From Brevibacterium album DSM 18261 (GTDB lineage Bacteria; Actinomycetota; Actinomycetes; Actinomycetales; Brevibacteriaceae): a stretch of 64,000 nucleotides of DNA. Position 1 is the stretch's first letter; every line of letters starts with the position of its first letter. Shown here one piece after another: positions 42,978 through 50,942 of this stretch. Both the position numbers and the translations under genes were made by a program. Location of the stretch: NCBI RefSeq assembly GCF_000426445.1, contig NZ_AUFJ01000010.1, forward strand, positions 620,001-684,000, given 5' to 3'. The notes below the pieces were generated by a model that worked only from the letters and a program-made list of their open reading frames with translations, was not told the DNA's origin and did not search any database.

Positions 42978-43236
42978 GCATCGCCCTATAGATGGCATCG
43001 GCGCTGGGGGGCTGTCCGGCTTCGACACCGGGAGTCGCATTGCCCAGCGCCTCGACCAGCGCGTAGAGCTTCGCCCACGCCACCCCCGGGACTCCGTTCT
43101 CCAGCCGCGAGACGTCCTTGCGGGTGAGCCCTGCGAGCCTGGCGGCTTCTGACTGCGTGAGCCCACGTTCGCGGCGGGACTCCGCAAGCCCTGCCCCTAC
43201 TCGCTTGAGTGCACTGTCTGGAACCGCGACTGTCAT
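42970..43236 (-). CDS. hipB: HipB-type antitoxin (XRE helix-turn-helix)
   Basis: The 88-residue protein has an XRE helix-turn-helix: RRERGLTQSEAARLAGLTRK then DVSRLENG. It should neutralise HipA and repress the operon. TATCCT lies six bases before ATG 43236 on the reverse strand, so a leaderless start is likely. The upstream CCCATATTTGGG stretch may be its operator. Confidence 0.86.
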   Translation of the reverse strand: MTVAVPDSALKRVGAGLAESRRERGLTQSEAARLAGLTRKDVSRLENGVPGVAWAKLYALVEALGNATPGVEAGQPPSADAIYRAMHA

Positions 43237-43333
43237 GTGCTCAGGATACCGCAATGCCCCAAATATGGGACAGGAGAGCGAACCTGGAGGAACATGCCAC
43301 AGGTCCGCGCACGGCTGCGACTGCAGTCCCACC

Positions 43334-44623
43334 TCAGGTCCGGCCGAGCACCTCGATGTCCTCGAGGAAGTCCGCCACCACGTCCCTGCTCACGGTGGGG
43401 CGGATGGTCTGAAGGGCTGCGAGATAGTCCGCCGTCGAGGGTCCCGGCTGTGCTCCCTCGCCGTGCTCCACGGCTCTCTCGAGCGCGCTCTGCGCGGCCC
43501 TGCGAGCCGCGTGCTCGATATCGGCCGGGGTCAGGCCGTCACTGGCGTTCACAAGCGCAGCGACCTCCACCTCGGCCCCGGACTCGCGGGGGATGTAGCG
43601 CTGCCAGATCGCCTCGCGGGCGGCGGCATCGGGCAGACCGATGGGCAGCACGTAGTCGAAGCGCCCGTGCCGCAGGAGCGCGGTGTCGAGGGAACGGATG
43701 AAGTTCGTCGCGCAGATGAGCAGCCTGCCGGACTGCTCCCGGAGATCGGGGATGATCTTCAGCAGCTCGTTCGTCACGCCCTGCAGCGGCGAGGGCGGAT
43801 CGCCCCTGCGGTGGGAGGCGATCTCCTCCACCTCGTCGATGAACACGACGGCGCGCTCCAGCTCCGCGATGCGGGCGAAGGTCTCCCGCAGCGCAGAGGC
43901 GATCCCCGCGGGGTCGCCTCCCAGGCGCGAGGGGAAGACCTCGACGAACGGCCAGCCCAGGCGCGAGGCGACGGCCTTCGCGAAGGTGGTCTTGCCGGTG
44001 CCCGGCGGGCCGAACAGGATCGCCGAACGCGGCGGCACCACCCCGTAGCGCTCCGCGAGCGCCGGCTGGGCCAGCGGCATGACGAGCCGCCGCTCGATGA
44101 GCGCCTTCTCCTGCTCCATCCCGCCCATCGCGTCCCAGTGGCCCGGCGGCAGTATCCGCCCGCCCAGCTCCCGCAGCAGCGCGAGGTCGCGCCCCTGGAC
44201 GGGGATGCGGCGCTCGGCATAGCGCAGCTCGTGCTGGACGCCGAAGCCGTTGCCGGTGAAGAGGTCGAGGCCGTGCGGCTCGTGGCTGTCGACGAGCGCG
44301 GACATCGTGCCGATGCCCGACGCCGCCAGCCTGCGCTCCAGGGCGGTCAGCAGGCGCCCGCCCAGCTCTTCGGTGCGGTGCTCCTGCAGGATCCCGAGGA
44401 ACACCACCCAGCCCTGTTCGTGCGCGGCGCGGCCCACGGCCGCCCCGATGAGCCGGTCCTCGCCCTCGACCACCGCGACGACGGCCTCGTCCGCCTGGCA
44501 GGAGGCGAGCACCTCCGGGAGACCGTAGACCGGTTCGATCCCCGGTGTGCGCGTCTCCTCCCACAGGCTGACCATCCTGCCGAGATCGTCCGTGCGAAGA
44601 TCGCGGACCACCACCGATGCCAT
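43334..44623 (-). CDS. GNAT acetyltransferase - AAA+ ATPase fusion
   Basis: Residues ~1-150 of this 429-residue protein are a GNAT domain (VVVRDLRTDDLGRMVSLWEE, GWVVFLGILQEHRTEELGGR), and residues ~170-429 an AAA+ ATPase. The ATPase has Walker A FGPPGTGKTTFAKA, Walker B VVFIDEVEE, sensor 1 ICATNF and an Arg-finger-like RHGRFD. The AAA part resembles FtsH/proteasome-type 'classic' modules. Its client is unknown. It could couple acetylation to protein remodelling. Confidence 0.8.
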   Translation of the reverse strand: MASVVVRDLRTDDLGRMVSLWEETRTPGIEPVYGLPEVLASCQADEAVVAVVEGEDRLIGAAVGRAAHEQGWVVFLGILQEHRTEELGGRLLTALERRLAASGIGTMSALVDSHEPHGLDLFTGNGFGVQHELRYAERRIPVQGRDLALLRELGGRILPPGHWDAMGGMEQEKALIERRLVMPLAQPALAERYGVVPPRSAILFGPPGTGKTTFAKAVASRLGWPFVEVFPSRLGGDPAGIASALRETFARIAELERAVVFIDEVEEIASHRRGDPPSPLQGVTNELLKIIPDLREQSGRLLICATNFIRSLDTALLRHGRFDYVLPIGLPDAAAREAIWQRYIPRESGAEVEVAALVNASDGLTPADIEHAARRAAQSALERAVEHGEGAQPGPSTADYLAALQTIRPTVSRDVVADFLEDIEVLGRT

Positions 44624-44714
44624 CTCAGTCCCCCTTGCCGTCCTCGCCTCTGCGACCGCGTCCTGCCCCCCACGCCGCCGGCAAGCGGCTCAGGAGCGCG
44701 GAAGGAGGCCTGCG

Positions 44715-45275
44715 TCACATGTCCTGTGCTGAGGGTACGGTACCGCACGGACGCGAACTCCGCCGAGGAGCCTCTCCGCCCATGCGTGAGCCCAGCCTCC
44801 ACTGAGCGAGACCGGCGGCCGCGTCGAAGACCGCTGTCGCGGCGATGAGGCCCAAGCCGATCCCGGAGGGACCGAAGGGCGAGGGTGCGGCGCCGGCGCT
44901 CCCTGTCCGTGTGCGCTCCGTGCGCACGGAACCTCTCCGGGACAGACCGCGGACGAGGGCGGCGAGACACACGCCCGTCCAGACCCCGTTCACCGCCGCA
45001 GAGCGCAGGAGGTCATCGGGCCGGGGCTCCGTCCGCGCGGCAGCGCTCAGCAGCGAGGCGCTCGTGGCGCCGAGAGCGAGGACGAGCTGCAGGCGCAGCC
45101 GCAGGCTCGGGTCGACGGCCCGCAGCAGCCCGTCGCCGCCTCCGAGGGCGATGCCGGCTGCAGCACAGGCGAGGCCGTCCGCCGCGAGCAGGCCCCGGGC
45201 GGCCAGAGCTTTCCGGCGTGCACCGCCCGGGCCCTGGACGCCCGCGCCCCGCCCGTCCGCTCTCCTGTCGCTCAT
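44715..45275 (-). CDS. Hypothetical four-helix membrane protein
   Basis: The 186-residue protein has about four hydrophobic segments (LLAADGLACAAAGIALGG, LQLVLALGATSASLLSAA, AVNGVWTGVCLAALVRGL, IGLGLIAATAVFDAAAGL) between basic loops. I do not recognise the family; it resembles DUF-type actinobacterial integral membrane proteins. GGAGGAGGGG lies before ATG 45275. It is divergent from the trp leader. Confidence 0.6.
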   Translation of the reverse strand: MSDRRADGRGAGVQGPGGARRKALAARGLLAADGLACAAAGIALGGGDGLLRAVDPSLRLRLQLVLALGATSASLLSAAARTEPRPDDLLRSAAVNGVWTGVCLAALVRGLSRRGSVRTERTRTGSAGAAPSPFGPSGIGLGLIAATAVFDAAAGLAQWRLGSRMGGEAPRRSSRPCGTVPSAQDM

Positions 45276-45376
45276 CGGAGCCCCTCCTCCTCGCCCAGAA
45301 CCCTCCACCGCTCCCTCGCAGACTGCCGGCCCCGTCCAGGGCGGAACCGCGGCTCACAGCGTGCTACTGTGACGCC

Positions 45377-45412
45377 ATGCACGCGAACCTCAGCTGGTGG
45401 CCCGCCTCCTAG
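45377..45412 (+). CDS. trpL: Trp leader peptide
   Basis: The 11-codon reading frame encodes MHANLSWWPAS with two adjacent Trp codons and ends in TAG. TACTGT (45365-45370) lies six bases before the ATG, so the leader is probably translated from a leaderless mRNA. The Trp codons lie just before the first attenuator strand; a stalled ribosome would cover it. It controls the trpE gene downstream. Confidence 0.85.
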   Translation: MHANLSWWPAS

Positions 45413-45463
45413 GCGGCCCCTTTCGCGTACTCGCAGACCGGACCGCCTCACTCGGGGCGGTCC
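45401..45463 (+). promoter_or_regulatory. trp attenuator
   Basis: Four strands are visible: 1 = CCCGCC (45401-45406), 2 = GGCGG (45412-45416), 3 = GGACCGCC (45440-45447), 4 = GGCGGTCC (45456-45463). Strands 1:2 or 2:3 can pair; 3:4 is the terminator with an eight-base stem. When ribosomes stall at the Trp codons they cover strand 1, so 2:3 forms and reading continues. Confidence 0.8.
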
Positions 45464-45509
45464 TGCTGTGTCCAGTGCGAACGTCCCGGTGCACCCACCA
45501 GGAGACGTC

Positions 45510-47456
45510 ATGACCCCCACTGCACAGCTGCTCGCAGAGCTCAGCACCTCCGGCCGCCCCTTCGCCCTGCTCTCCCGCGGAGACGGCGCGCACATCGAGA
45601 TCCTCACCGGTGAGCTCGTCACCGTCGAGGCGCTCGCAGACATCCCCCTGTGCGCGGACGACCGTCCGCGCGAGGTGCTCGCCCTCGTCCCCTACTGCCA
45701 GATCCGCGAGCGCGGCTTCGACGTCGCCGATGACGGCACTCCCCTGGCCTGCCTGCTGGTCGACGAGCACCACACCCTCCCCGCCGCCGAGGTGCTGGCC
45801 GCCCTGCCTGCGGCACCGCCTCCGCTCCGCGAGGCCGGCTTCGACGTCTCCGACGAGGACTACGCGGACACCGTCTCCCGGGTGATCGCCGAGGAGATCG
45901 GCCGCGGCGAGGGCGCGAACTTCGTCATCCGCCGCGACTACACGGCCCGGGTGGACGCGGCGGAGGCGCACACGGCGCTCGCCTGGTTCCGCGCCCTCAT
46001 GGAGCACGAGACGGGCGCCTACTGGACCTTCGCGGTCGTCACCGACCGCGGCGTCATGGCGGGTGCCAGCCCCGAGGCCCACGTCATCGCCCGCGGCGGC
46101 ACGGTGACCATGAACCCCATCTCCGGCACCTTCCGGCACCCGGCCTCGGGCGCCACGGACGCGGCCCTCGCCGCGTTCCTCCGCGACGCCAAGGAGACCG
46201 AGGAGCTGTTCATGGTCGTCGACGAGGAGATGAAGATGATGAGCGCGGTCTGCTCGGACGGCGGGCGCATCACCGGTCCCCACCTCAAGCGCATGTCGCG
46301 CCTCACCCACACCGAGTACGTGCTCCGGGGCGCGAGCGCGCTCGATCCGCGCGAGATCCTGCGCGAGACGATGTTCGCCCCCACCGTGACGGGCTCGCCC
46401 ATGCAGAACGCCTGTGCGGTCATCGCCCGGCACGAGCGCGGTCCGCGCGGCTACTACTCGGGCGTTGCGGGCCTCTTCACCCCGAACGGGGCCGGCAGCC
46501 ACGACCTCGACGCGCCGATCCTCATCCGCACTGCCTATCTGGAGGACGGCCGGATGCGCGTACCGGTGGGCGCAACCCTCGTCCGCAGCTCGGTGCCCGC
46601 ATCCGAGGTCGCCGAGACCCACAGCAAGGCCGCCGGCGTGCTCGGCGCCCTCGGGGCGATCCCGCGCCCGGGCGCCCCTGCCGGGTCCGTCCCCTCACCC
46701 GTCACCGCCTCCGGGACCACGCGCGCGGGAGCAGAGCTCGACGCGCAGCTGCGCGAGCGCAACTCCCGGCTCGCGGACTTCTGGCTCCAGCCGCAGGACG
46801 CGCCCCACGCTCCGCCGTTCGCGGGCCGGAGCGCGCTCGTCGTCGATGCCGAGGACCGCTTCACGACGATGCTCGCCCACCAGCTCCGACACCTCGGCAT
46901 GGAGGTGCGCGCAGCGGACTGGGATGCGGTCATGGACGCCGAGGCAGCCGCGGCGGATCTGCTTGTCGCCGGACCCGGCCCCGGCGATCCCCGGGACGCG
47001 GCCTCCGCGCGCATCACCCGCATGCGCGGGCTCGTGGCCCGCCGCCGCGCCGCGGGCCGGGCACTGCTCGCCGTCTGCCTCAGCCATCAGCTGCTCGCCG
47101 CGGAGCTGGGCCTCGATCTCGTCCCGCTGGACGCGCCCCGTCAGGGGGCGCAGCTCACCGTGCCGCTGTGGGGCCGGGACGCGCGGCTGGGCTTCTACAA
47201 CACGTTCACCGCCCGTGTGTCCGCACCACCGAACACCGGCGAGGAGGCGGGGGAGGGTGTCGCCGCTCCCCCGGGCGAAGACGTCTGCGCGCTCGGCGAA
47301 GGCATCGAGGCCGCGGTGCTGCCCGGCAGCGGGGACGTCATCGCACTGCGCGGGCCGGGTTTCGCCTCGGTGCAGGCCCACGTGGAATCAGTGCTGTCCA
47401 CCGACGGCCTGCACGTGCTGAACGGACTGGTCGATCACTCCCTGCACGCGCAGTGA
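45510..47456 (+). CDS. trpE: Anthranilate synthase, TrpE-TrpG fusion (PhzE-like)
   Basis: The 648-residue protein joins a chorismate-binding domain (~1-405) with a glutamine amidotransferase (~450-648). The chorismate part has EELFMVVDEEMKMMSAVCSD and ILRETMFAPTVTGSPMQNA; the amidotransferase has its Cys in AVCLSHQLLAAELG and a final VQAHVESVLS His/Glu pair (usual QFHPES). The spelling is PhzE-like. No other phenazine genes are here, and the Trp leader indicates a role in tryptophan synthesis. AGGAG at 45500-45504 sets ATG 45510. Confidence 0.87.
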   Translation: MTPTAQLLAELSTSGRPFALLSRGDGAHIEILTGELVTVEALADIPLCADDRPREVLALVPYCQIRERGFDVADDGTPLACLLVDEHHTLPAAEVLAALPAAPPPLREAGFDVSDEDYADTVSRVIAEEIGRGEGANFVIRRDYTARVDAAEAHTALAWFRALMEHETGAYWTFAVVTDRGVMAGASPEAHVIARGGTVTMNPISGTFRHPASGATDAALAAFLRDAKETEELFMVVDEEMKMMSAVCSDGGRITGPHLKRMSRLTHTEYVLRGASALDPREILRETMFAPTVTGSPMQNACAVIARHERGPRGYYSGVAGLFTPNGAGSHDLDAPILIRTAYLEDGRMRVPVGATLVRSSVPASEVAETHSKAAGVLGALGAIPRPGAPAGSVPSPVTASGTTRAGAELDAQLRERNSRLADFWLQPQDAPHAPPFAGRSALVVDAEDRFTTMLAHQLRHLGMEVRAADWDAVMDAEAAAADLLVAGPGPGDPRDAASARITRMRGLVARRRAAGRALLAVCLSHQLLAAELGLDLVPLDAPRQGAQLTVPLWGRDARLGFYNTFTARVSAPPNTGEEAGEGVAAPPGEDVCALGEGIEAAVLPGSGDVIALRGPGFASVQAHVESVLSTDGLHVLNGLVDHSLHAQ

Positions 47457-47474
47457 CCCGAGCAGCAGAGCAGC

Positions 47475-49001
47475 TCAGCTGGCGGTGTCCGGCAACTCCC
47501 CGCTGAGGTCCATCTCCTGCAGCGGCACCGTCCTCGAGGCGCGGCCGGTCACGAGCCGGTGGAGGCCCCACACGAGGAGGAAGACTGGCAGGCCGATGTA
47601 GGCCGAGACGACCTCGAGCACCTGACCGTTCGCCACCGCCTGCGTGTTCTGGCCGATGATGACGATGAGCAGGAGGGTGATCGCGAGCAGGGGGCCCAGG
47701 GGGAAGAGCGGCGCGATGTACGGCAGTTCGTCCACGCGGCGCCCCTGCCGCACCCATGCGCGGCGGAACCGGTAGTGGCTCCACGCGATGCCCACCCACA
47801 CGAGGAACCCGGAGAGGCCGGAGACGTTGATGAGCCAGGTGTAGGCCGCCCCGTCGCCCATCACCTCGGTGAGGAAGCCGAACAGGCCGATCGCGGCGGT
47901 GGCGAGCATCGCCATGACCGGGACGCCTCGGGCGTTGAGCCGGGCGAAGAGGCGCGGTGCCACGCCCTCCTTCGCCATGGCGTAGAGCATGCGGGTGGAG
48001 GCGTAGAGGCCGGAGTTGCCCGCAGAGAGGATCGCCGTGAGGATGACGGCATTCATGACGCCGGCGGCCACCGCGATGCCCGCGCGCTCGAACACGAGGG
48101 TGAACGGGGAGGCGGTGATGTCCTCGCTGTTCGCGGCGGCCAGCAGCGAGGGGTCGGTGTACGGCAGGAGGAAGCCGATCACGGCGATCGCACCGATGTA
48201 GAAGAGCATGATGCGCCAGAACACGGAGCGGATGGCCCGCGGCATGTCCCGACGCGGGTTCGCGGACTCGCCCGCGGCCACCCCCACCAGCTCCGTGCCC
48301 TGGAAGGAGAAGCCCGCGATCATGAAGACGCTGATGACGGACACCCAGCCGCCCACGAACGGGCCGTCCCCGTGCGTCCAGTTCGACAGGCCCGGCGAGG
48401 ATCCGCCCAGGACGCCTGCGATCATGAGCACGCCGAGGACGAGGAAGACCGCGATGGTGACGACCTTGATGAGCGCCAGCCAGAACTCGCCCTCGCCGAA
48501 GGCCCGGGCAGAGAGCCAGTTGAGGCCGGTGAGCAGGGCCAGGAACACCGCAGCCCACACCCAGGCGGGCGCGTCCGGGAACCAGAACGACATGATCACA
48601 CCCGCGGCCACGAGCTCCGCAGCCAGCGTGATCGCCCAGTTGAACCAGTAGTTCCAGCCCATCGCGAAGCCGAAGGACGGGCTCACATAGCGGCTGGCGT
48701 AGGTGTGGAAGGAGCCGGCGACGGGCAGATGGGTGGAGAGCTCGCCGAGGGACTGCATGACGAAGAGCACCATCATGCCCACGATCGCGTAGGCGAGCAG
48801 CGCACCGCCCGGACCGGCCTGGGCGATCGTGCCGCCCGAGCCGAGGAACAGGCCGGTGCCGATCGCCCCGCCGATCGCGATCATGCCGAGGTGCCGGGAG
48901 GCGAGGCGGCGCTGAAGGCTGCCGCGCTGCTCGTGGATCACTTCGGCGACGGCGGACTGCGGAGGCCCGTCCTGTGCGGCGGGGACGGAGCTTTCGGTCA
49001 C
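47475..49001 (-). CDS. Amino acid permease (LysP-like, APC family)
   Basis: The 508-residue protein has 12 membrane segments. The first is GMIAIGGAIGTGLFLGSG, the APC signature, and FSFQGTELVGVAAGESANPR is in the middle. These features resemble LysP/AroP-type proton symporters for lysine or other amino acids. Start is GTG 49001 after AAGGTG. It converges with trpEG, leaving only 18 bases between the stops. Confidence 0.87.
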   Translation of the reverse strand: MTESSVPAAQDGPPQSAVAEVIHEQRGSLQRRLASRHLGMIAIGGAIGTGLFLGSGGTIAQAGPGGALLAYAIVGMMVLFVMQSLGELSTHLPVAGSFHTYASRYVSPSFGFAMGWNYWFNWAITLAAELVAAGVIMSFWFPDAPAWVWAAVFLALLTGLNWLSARAFGEGEFWLALIKVVTIAVFLVLGVLMIAGVLGGSSPGLSNWTHGDGPFVGGWVSVISVFMIAGFSFQGTELVGVAAGESANPRRDMPRAIRSVFWRIMLFYIGAIAVIGFLLPYTDPSLLAAANSEDITASPFTLVFERAGIAVAAGVMNAVILTAILSAGNSGLYASTRMLYAMAKEGVAPRLFARLNARGVPVMAMLATAAIGLFGFLTEVMGDGAAYTWLINVSGLSGFLVWVGIAWSHYRFRRAWVRQGRRVDELPYIAPLFPLGPLLAITLLLIVIIGQNTQAVANGQVLEVVSAYIGLPVFLLVWGLHRLVTGRASRTVPLQEMDLSGELPDTAS

Positions 49002-49050
49002 ATCGGCACCTTATGGTTCTTCTGCGGTACGGCGGGGAGGGACACTGCGC

Positions 49051-49392
49051 TCAGCCGCGCAGCACCTTCTCCATCGGCCGGCCCTTGGCGAGTTCGTCCA
49101 CGAGCTTGTCGAGCCAGCGGATCTGCTGCATGAGCGGGTCCTCGACGTCCTCCACGCGGACCCCGCACACCGTACCCGTGATGAGCGAGGCGTGCGGGTT
49201 GAGCCGTGCGGCGGCGAAGAAGTCCTGGAAGGCGGTCTCCGCGGCCAGATGCGCAGCCAGCGCGTCCGCGTCGAAACCGGTGAGCCATTCGATCACCTCG
49301 TCGAGTTCGGCCCGCGTGCGCCCCTTCTTCTCGACCTTGGCGACGTAGTGGGGGTACACGGAGGCGAAGCTCGTCGTGAAGATGCGGCTCAT
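49051..49392 (-). CDS. DUF2200-family protein
   Basis: The 113-residue protein fits DUF2200: [20 protein letters not shown], then [16 protein letters not shown] and [20 protein letters not shown]. The function is unknown. TACGCT lies seven bases before the ATG on the reverse strand, so a leaderless start is likely. Confidence 0.87.
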   Translation of the reverse strand: MSRIFTTSFASVYPHYVAKVEKKGRTRAELDEVIEWLTGFDADALAAHLAAETAFQDFFAAARLNPHASLITGTVCGVRVEDVEDPLMQQIRWLDKLVDELAKGRPMEKVLRG

Positions 49393-49447
49393 GCGCAGGA
49401 GCGTAGCAGGACGGACGCACAGCAGCGCGGGCGCAGCAGGGTGTGCA

Positions 49448-49479
49448 CTGGGCCGCTGGGCCGCTGGGCCGCTGGGCTA
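49448..49479. repeat. 8-base tandem repeat upstream of a membrane protein gene
   Basis: CTGGGCCG is repeated three full times plus six bases (CTGGGC) of a fourth, ending at the -10 box TACTGT (49478-49483). Confidence 0.8.
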
Positions 49480-49489
49480 CTGTGCTCCC

Positions 49490-49798
49490 ATGACCGCGCA
49501 CCCCACGCACGTCCCGCAGAAGCCGCCCTCCCTCGTCTTCGGAGTGGTGTGCCTGGTGGCAGGTGCGCTCATCCTCGCGGCGGGGCTCCTCGTCCTCGTG
49601 ACGCCGATGCTCCTCTTCCTCATGGGCGGCGGCGGGAACGTGGAGGCCTTCGAGGAGTTCGCACGCCCCGTCTACACCACGGGAGCGCTCATCAGCCTGC
49701 CCGGCCTCGCCGTCCTGGCGGCCGGCGTCGTCCTCGTCGTGATCCGGCGGAGGGCGCGCCGGCGCTGGTTCGCGGCCAGGTTCGGCGCCCGCCGCTGA
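49490..49798 (+). CDS. Small two-TM membrane protein
   Basis: The 102-residue protein has two long hydrophobic segments (SLVFGVVCLVAGALILAAGL and ALISLPGLAVLAAGVVLVVI) and a basic C-terminus. I do not recognise the family. TACTGT (49478-49483) lies six bases before ATG 49490, the same arrangement as at trpL; the repeat of CTGGGCCG fills the spacer region of this promoter. A 22-base tandem repeat includes the stop codon. Confidence 0.62.
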   Translation: MTAHPTHVPQKPPSLVFGVVCLVAGALILAAGLLVLVTPMLLFLMGGGGNVEAFEEFARPVYTTGALISLPGLAVLAAGVVLVVIRRRARRRWFAARFGARR

Positions 49799-49843
49799 AC
49801 GGCCCGGCGCCCACCGCTGAGCGGCCCGGCACCCGCCGCGAGC
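49784..49843. repeat. 22-base tandem repeat spanning a stop codon
   Basis: GGCGCCCGCCGCTGAACGGCCC-type units lie at 49784-49805 and 49806-49827, with a third partial unit after that. The stop codon of the membrane protein is copied in the second unit. Confidence 0.75.
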
Positions 49844-49886
49844 ACCCCGCGTCCCGTCCCGCGCCCCGAGTGACGGACGCCACAGG

Positions 49887-49919
49887 CATCACCGACCGTT
49901 CACCTCGCCTTCCACTGCG
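49887..49919 (+). promoter_or_regulatory. Candidate PHO box upstream of phnD
   Basis: Three consecutive 11-base units (CATCACC, GTTCACC, CTTCCAC plus four bases each) resemble the actinobacterial PhoP direct repeat GTTCACC. The middle one is an exact match. They lie about 95-125 bases before phnD. No clear -10 follows. Confidence 0.5.
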
Positions 49920-49954
49920 AGACCGTCGTTCTCGTAATTCGCGGACACCTCCGC

Positions 49955-50003
49955 GGCCTTTCATGGTGTCGTCACCTCCGCTGACGCCGCTGAACGAAAG
50001 GCC
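49955..50003 (+). promoter_or_regulatory. Leader hairpin that covers the phnD ribosome-binding site
   Basis: GGCCTTTC (49955-49962) pairs perfectly with GAAAGGCC (49996-50003), which contains the GAAAGG ribosome-binding site; GGTG/CACC (49965-49976) nests inside. A second small hairpin GCGGA/TCCGC lies at 49941-49954. It may block translation until melted. Confidence 0.5.
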
Positions 50004-50012
50004 ACCGTCACC

Positions 50013-50933
50013 ATGCGATCCCGTGCCGCACTCACCGCCTGCGCACTGTCCTCCGCCGTCGCCCTCCTTGCCTCCGGCTGCGCCTCCGCATCCGGGAGCA
50101 CCGCCGCGGACGACGATGTCATCCGCTTCGCCACCATGCCCGTGACCGACGACCCCTCCGTGGCCACCCCCGTCGAGGAGCTCAAGGCCCTCATCGAGGA
50201 GGAGTCCGGGATGACCGTCGAGATCACCGATGTGCCCAACTACTCGGCCGTCATCGAGGCCGTGCGCGCCGGTCACGAGGACATCGGCCTCATGAGCGGC
50301 TTCCCCTCCGCGCTGGCCGTCAGCACGGGCGAGGTCGATTCGCTCGTCGCCTGGCCCGGCACGGAGGAGCCAGTCTCCAGCTGCATCGTCCTCGACGACT
50401 CGCCGCTCACGAGCCTCGAGGACATCACCCCCGAGACCACCATCGCGTTCGCCGATCCCGCCTCGAGCTCGGGCTACTTCATGCCCACCCACATGCTCGA
50501 CCAGGCGGGCCTGCGTGCGGACGAGGGCGCTTTCGAGGAACTGTTCTCCGGCGGGCACGACCGCAGCTTCGTCGCTCTCCAGGAGGGGCAGGCCGATGTC
50601 GCGTGCACCTCGACGATCTTCACCTCCATGGCCGGGCAGGACGACCCCATGTTCCCGTTCGAGGAGGGCGAGACCCGCTCGATCGGCGAGAGCATCTCCA
50701 TGCCGGTGTCCATCTCCGTGCTCGGCAGCCAGCACATGAGCGAGGAGAAGCGCGCGGTCCTCCTCGAAGCGCTCCCGCGGGTGTACTCGGATGCCAACCG
50801 CAAGGCGCTCGGCATCTACATGGAGGCGATCCCGGAGGGCGTCGAGCCCATGATCGAGCCCGCGGACGATGTCTTCACCCCCTTCGTCGACATCGCCGCC
50901 GTTGCGGACGTCGACATCTCGGACCTGGACTGA
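50013..50933 (+). CDS. phnD: Phosphonate/phosphite ABC transporter substrate-binding lipoprotein
   Basis: The 306-residue PhnD-family protein starts with a lipobox (LLASGC) and binds phosphonate-like ligands outside the membrane. Features include IRFATMPVTDDPSVATPVEE, EDIGLMSGFPSALA and ADPASSSGYFMPTHMLDQAG. GAAAGG at 49996-50001 lies in a hairpin. It is the first gene of an operon with ATPase, permease, phosphatase and TetR regulator. The true ligand may be any phosphorus oxyanion ester. Confidence 0.85.
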   Translation: MRSRAALTACALSSAVALLASGCASASGSTAADDDVIRFATMPVTDDPSVATPVEELKALIEEESGMTVEITDVPNYSAVIEAVRAGHEDIGLMSGFPSALAVSTGEVDSLVAWPGTEEPVSSCIVLDDSPLTSLEDITPETTIAFADPASSSGYFMPTHMLDQAGLRADEGAFEELFSGGHDRSFVALQEGQADVACTSTIFTSMAGQDDPMFPFEEGETRSIGESISMPVSISVLGSQHMSEEKRAVLLEALPRVYSDANRKALGIYMEAIPEGVEPMIEPADDVFTPFVDIAAVADVDISDLD

Positions 50934-50942
50934 GGAGGATCC

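Noticed and set aside
45510-47456. Phenazine biosynthesis locus suggested by the PhzE-like protein
   Set aside because: No phzB, D, F or G genes lie nearby, and the Trp leader indicates tryptophan regulation.
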